A stretch of DNA of 64,000 nucleotides from positions 62,001 to 126,000 of the forward strand of contig CAVKBM010000002.1 in the NCBI GenBank assembly GCA_963654355.1. The letters are read 5' to 3'. Made by a program: the position numbers and the translations under genes. The stretch is from UBA1181 sp963654355 (GTDB lineage Bacteria > Bacteroidota > Bacteroidia > Bacteroidales > Paludibacteraceae). The notes below the pieces were generated by a model, which was given only the letters and a program-made list of their open reading frames with translations, ran no database searches and was not told the origin of the DNA. This document shows, one piece after another, positions 63,501-64,000 of this stretch (its first letter is position 1; each line of letters begins with the position of its first letter).

Positions 63501-64000
63501 ACGTAAGCGTCTTCGTTTGAAAGCCAATAACAAAACTCGTATCAACCACCGTCTCAACTCTTTGAAATTAGATGTTTCGTTAGTCGACACTTCGGGGACA
63601 AGCGTACCCTTCAAGTGGAAAACTATCGATCAAAATTCAATCAACATCTCCACAAAGAAAGACATGAACAACCTCACGCTCACTATCAAAAACACACAAC
63701 GTGAGGACAACGCCTTCGATAAGATTCGTGATTACAGCGTACGTTTCTTGATGCTAATTCGCAACATCAACATCAGTTACCGACACACAGACGCCCTCGA
63801 AGTCAACGGCTACAACCCAACCAGCGGTTTTCTCGGCCAAGACCACAACAACCCTGGATATGACTTCACTTTCGGTTTCTACAACGTAGACAAATTCCTG
63901 ACACGCATCTATAGTGAAGACTCCCTTTTGGTGATGAACGAAAACATCACCAACCCAATTGTCCACACCACAACGCAAACCCTCACCGTGAAGTCGCTCG
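57508..64000 (+). CDS. sprA: SprA/Sov, type IX secretion outer-membrane translocon (5' part, truncated by window edge)
   Basis: The frame is open for 2164 codons to the right edge. The start is taken as TTG at 57508 because it opens a signal peptide (AKKILYIAFVCILLSGLVALSSYAQQ) with no ATG upstream in frame. SprA (Sov in P. gingivalis) is the giant beta-barrel through which T9SS cargo crosses the outer membrane. Recognisable parts are the N-terminal domain with YEVDPNTGYYIYHTR-like residues (about 108-120), the FTLSDIQIGLGEKGENIFGPGGVKL stretch (about 164-188) and the VSYIDDFEGT motif (about 852-861). Long amphipathic strand regions continue to the end. The full protein should be about 2400 aa or a little more, so the last few hundred codons are missing. 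It is placed directly after ruvA. Confidence 0.9.
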   Translation, partial: MAKKILYIAFVCILLSGLVALSSYAQQSKSSLNPRARTTSTSQRNGQHANSQANRQKEKEKPKESRLDTMKGIKFPVKESELVTYDDLQQNAAIDLRDPSNVKSDVEYDPNTGYYIYHTRVGDMDVATPFVLNENEYQRYSLQQSMNRYWAEKAKTNTDGGNKFTLSDIQIGLGEKGENIFGPGGVKLKTQGSVDLDFGFNITKRENPTISERNRTNTIFDFDTKIQLSANGSVGTKINFNLNYNTEATFDADQSLVNLGYKGDEDDIIQRIEAGNVSLPLSSSLITGSTDLFGFRTDLQFGKLKIQGIISQQQSERKTITSNGAQTTEFELLPTDYEENKHFFLSTYFYDHYDEWAKNAPNPQSGIVINKVEIWVTNTSTSSANYTTRNLIAVTELGETYDLDGKSENIPSNNNGSCYKTLNGIADLRDIQTASYALENLTIDGKTLEATKDYEVLNSARLLTSSEYTLNSELGYVSLKSTSQSDRIVAVAFQYTKGGKTYTVGELTTTSTDTSKVSSQNLIVKLLKSSLPSPQNKKLWNLTMRNVYSLGAYNIQSDNFEVQIKYHYQSDSLTSYLTYIPALSNKNLLRVLNLDRLNKRSNAMPDGYFDYIPGYTVIPSTGRIIFLSTRPFDTGIKNGYGKVAGVDNYTFPELYDSTLTVAEQYTEKNKYLITGKYSSSSGSEIRLGVTNIARGSVRVTAGGRTLVEGTGYTVDYNMGIVKILDETALASNSPVSVSVESESFFNTQRKSLLGVNAEYDFSEKFSLGATILHLNEKPLTTKVTNGNEPMSNTIWGMNGTFKSDWQWLTNAIDKLPLINATAPSSIAFSGEFAQLIPGHNKAINQDDNKQGVSYIDDFEGTKSNINIKNPTSWALSSTPKITSGPLYNKHFIRENDSYWSSYLSGADLSNIGYGLNRAHLAWYYIDNIFTSSTSSTPKHIKSDKDQQSNHYIRLVNEQEIYQDKDQVYGESTTLQTLHLHYYPKERGPYNLDVSGMGEDGYLENPGDRWAGITRKLDNTNFESANIEYIEMWLMDPFVYDNMNTTSGQLVFNLGSISEDILKDGRKAFENGLPTSQNMAQVDTTIWGRVPRLTAVTSSFDNAYLAQQDLGLDGLSNDDEFSFIASYGRYYNAINQKVNSTAKMRWGQETFSPLTDPAGDNFHYFRGSDFDDREANVFDRYKFYNGVEGNSTSSGDSYTSTATTSPDGEDLNGDNTLNETEQYYEYIINIDKDMFENKANWEDNYITNMVTANVELKNGNKEDIKWYQLRIPVHTSKKRAEGNINDFRSIRFIRMYMTGFEEEEHLRFGELQLVRTDWRVYEKNERLVESSIASKLQGTGSISISSVCIENDSRKTPVNYQLPPGIDRTIDPSQTQVTQENEQSMVLKIDSLEPNDARAVYKTTSLDTRQYKRFKMFVHAEQLIDGEDIPDNRLYAFVRFGSDFTENYYEYRIPLKITPEGATNQYTVWPTANNFDFAFEQLTNLKLERDKKKLNGQVKYNERYTKMDGNNTMAVVGSPSFGDITSMMIGIANEDDESHSAEIWVNEMRMSGFEEDGGWAATANLGIVFSDLGSFNLGGTVETTGFGSIEDNVTDRNQEDNYEYNLSVAVQLGKLFPDKAKVNLPFTYTRTHQMSSPKYDPMNTDVELSRTLDNYDDDHIKDSIKAMSRTDKVYQSFALSNVRVGITSPKTAMPYDPANFSFSLGYNETKETNPEIEYEKIKNYKGTFNYVYSINPKPVEPFKKAKWLKSKNLKLIKDFNFYYVPKNIAFSTSMTRYYEETQNRNYNCPIVKDTTFQYMTWDKNWQWDRTSNIKWDLTRSLKLSFSSAMNSEITEIISTTDDNGNTRLVNTPLNKEYLKEIGYYDWYDRWKDTVWSSIKNFGEPVSYQQKFSASYAIPINKLPQLDWITSNAQYSANYQWDKGTVLTMGADPTTGNLLDNQRNWNGDIRFNFETFYNKFPALKSINQKLSRTKSLANAQKKKDKDKDNAKEDQKNKTYERKRLRLKANNKTRINHRLNSLKLDVSLVDTSGTSVPFKWKTIDQNSINISTKKDMNNLTLTIKNTQREDNAFDKIRDYSVRFLMLIRNINISYRHTDALEVNGYNPTSGFLGQDHNNPGYDFTFGFYNVDKFLTRIYSEDSLLVMNENITNPIVHTTTQTLTVKSL

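Noticed and set aside
1..64000. tRNA, rRNA or CRISPR array
   Set aside because: The intergenic gaps are short and AT-rich; none showed a cloverleaf, ribosomal sequence or regularly spaced repeats on reading.

Overview
The window looks like a chromosome segment of a Bacteroidales (phylum Bacteroidota) bacterium with moderate GC. Three things support this. Many genes are preceded by a TAnnTTTG box, the Bacteroidota -7 element, and there are no Shine-Dalgarno-like leaders. The gene families are Bacteroidota-typical: DUF5606, a DUF4835/PorD protein, PorE, SprA next to ruvA, and a fused acyl-CoA dehydratase activase. Type IX secretion (T9SS) parts occur at three separate places (porE, porD, sprA), together with the remains of a probable T9SS cargo gene. 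This suggests a Porphyromonas/Paludibacter-like lineage with a T9SS rather than a typical gut Bacteroides. No tRNA, rRNA, CRISPR array, integrase or transposase was seen.

Region 1 (1-7.5 kb) is the accessory part. It holds a type I restriction-modification locus in the order hsdR (3' end only), hsdM, a broken rhuM, a DUF1016/YhcG-type PD-(D/E)XK nuclease gene, an intact rhuM paralogue, and hsdS. The locus ends against a gene remnant that has lost its 5' end and codes for beta-rich repeats plus a T9SS-type sorting tail. The two rhuM copies are nearly identical except in the predicted helix-turn-helix segment, and the first copy has lost 298 bp with a frameshift.

Region 2 (7.5-25 kb) is metabolic and housekeeping: a GH94 disaccharide phosphorylase, a WecA/TagO-like phosphosugar transferase, a solitary MT-A70 adenine methylase, an MFS exporter, pckA, RNase R, a lipoprotein, an ABC exporter, an Mrp-type P-loop protein, the tRNA t6A enzyme TsaC, an EamA transporter, an exported protein and thiL.

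Region 3 (25-43 kb) has porE, xseB, murI and a 1428-aa activase fusion on the plus strand. A bile-acid-symporter-like carrier and a solitary cytosine-5 methyltransferase follow. Next comes a minus-strand proline cluster (proC, an acyl-CoA synthetase, proB, proA) and a HelD-like helicase.

Region 4 (43-64 kb) contains a minus-strand thrC-hisH-hisF-nudix cluster that lacks hisA, a DUF5606 gene and a membrane glycosyltransferase. A six-gene minus-strand cluster follows: wza-like, wzz-like, coaBC, porD, recN, rnhB. The window ends with ruvA and the first 2164 codons of sprA (TTG start), which runs off the right edge.

The genome carries at least three DNA methylation activities here (type I HsdM/HsdS, MT-A70, C5-MTase). 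The most unusual locus is the type I operon with interleaved rhuM and nuclease genes. All functional statements come from motif reading and family knowledge; no database search was run.
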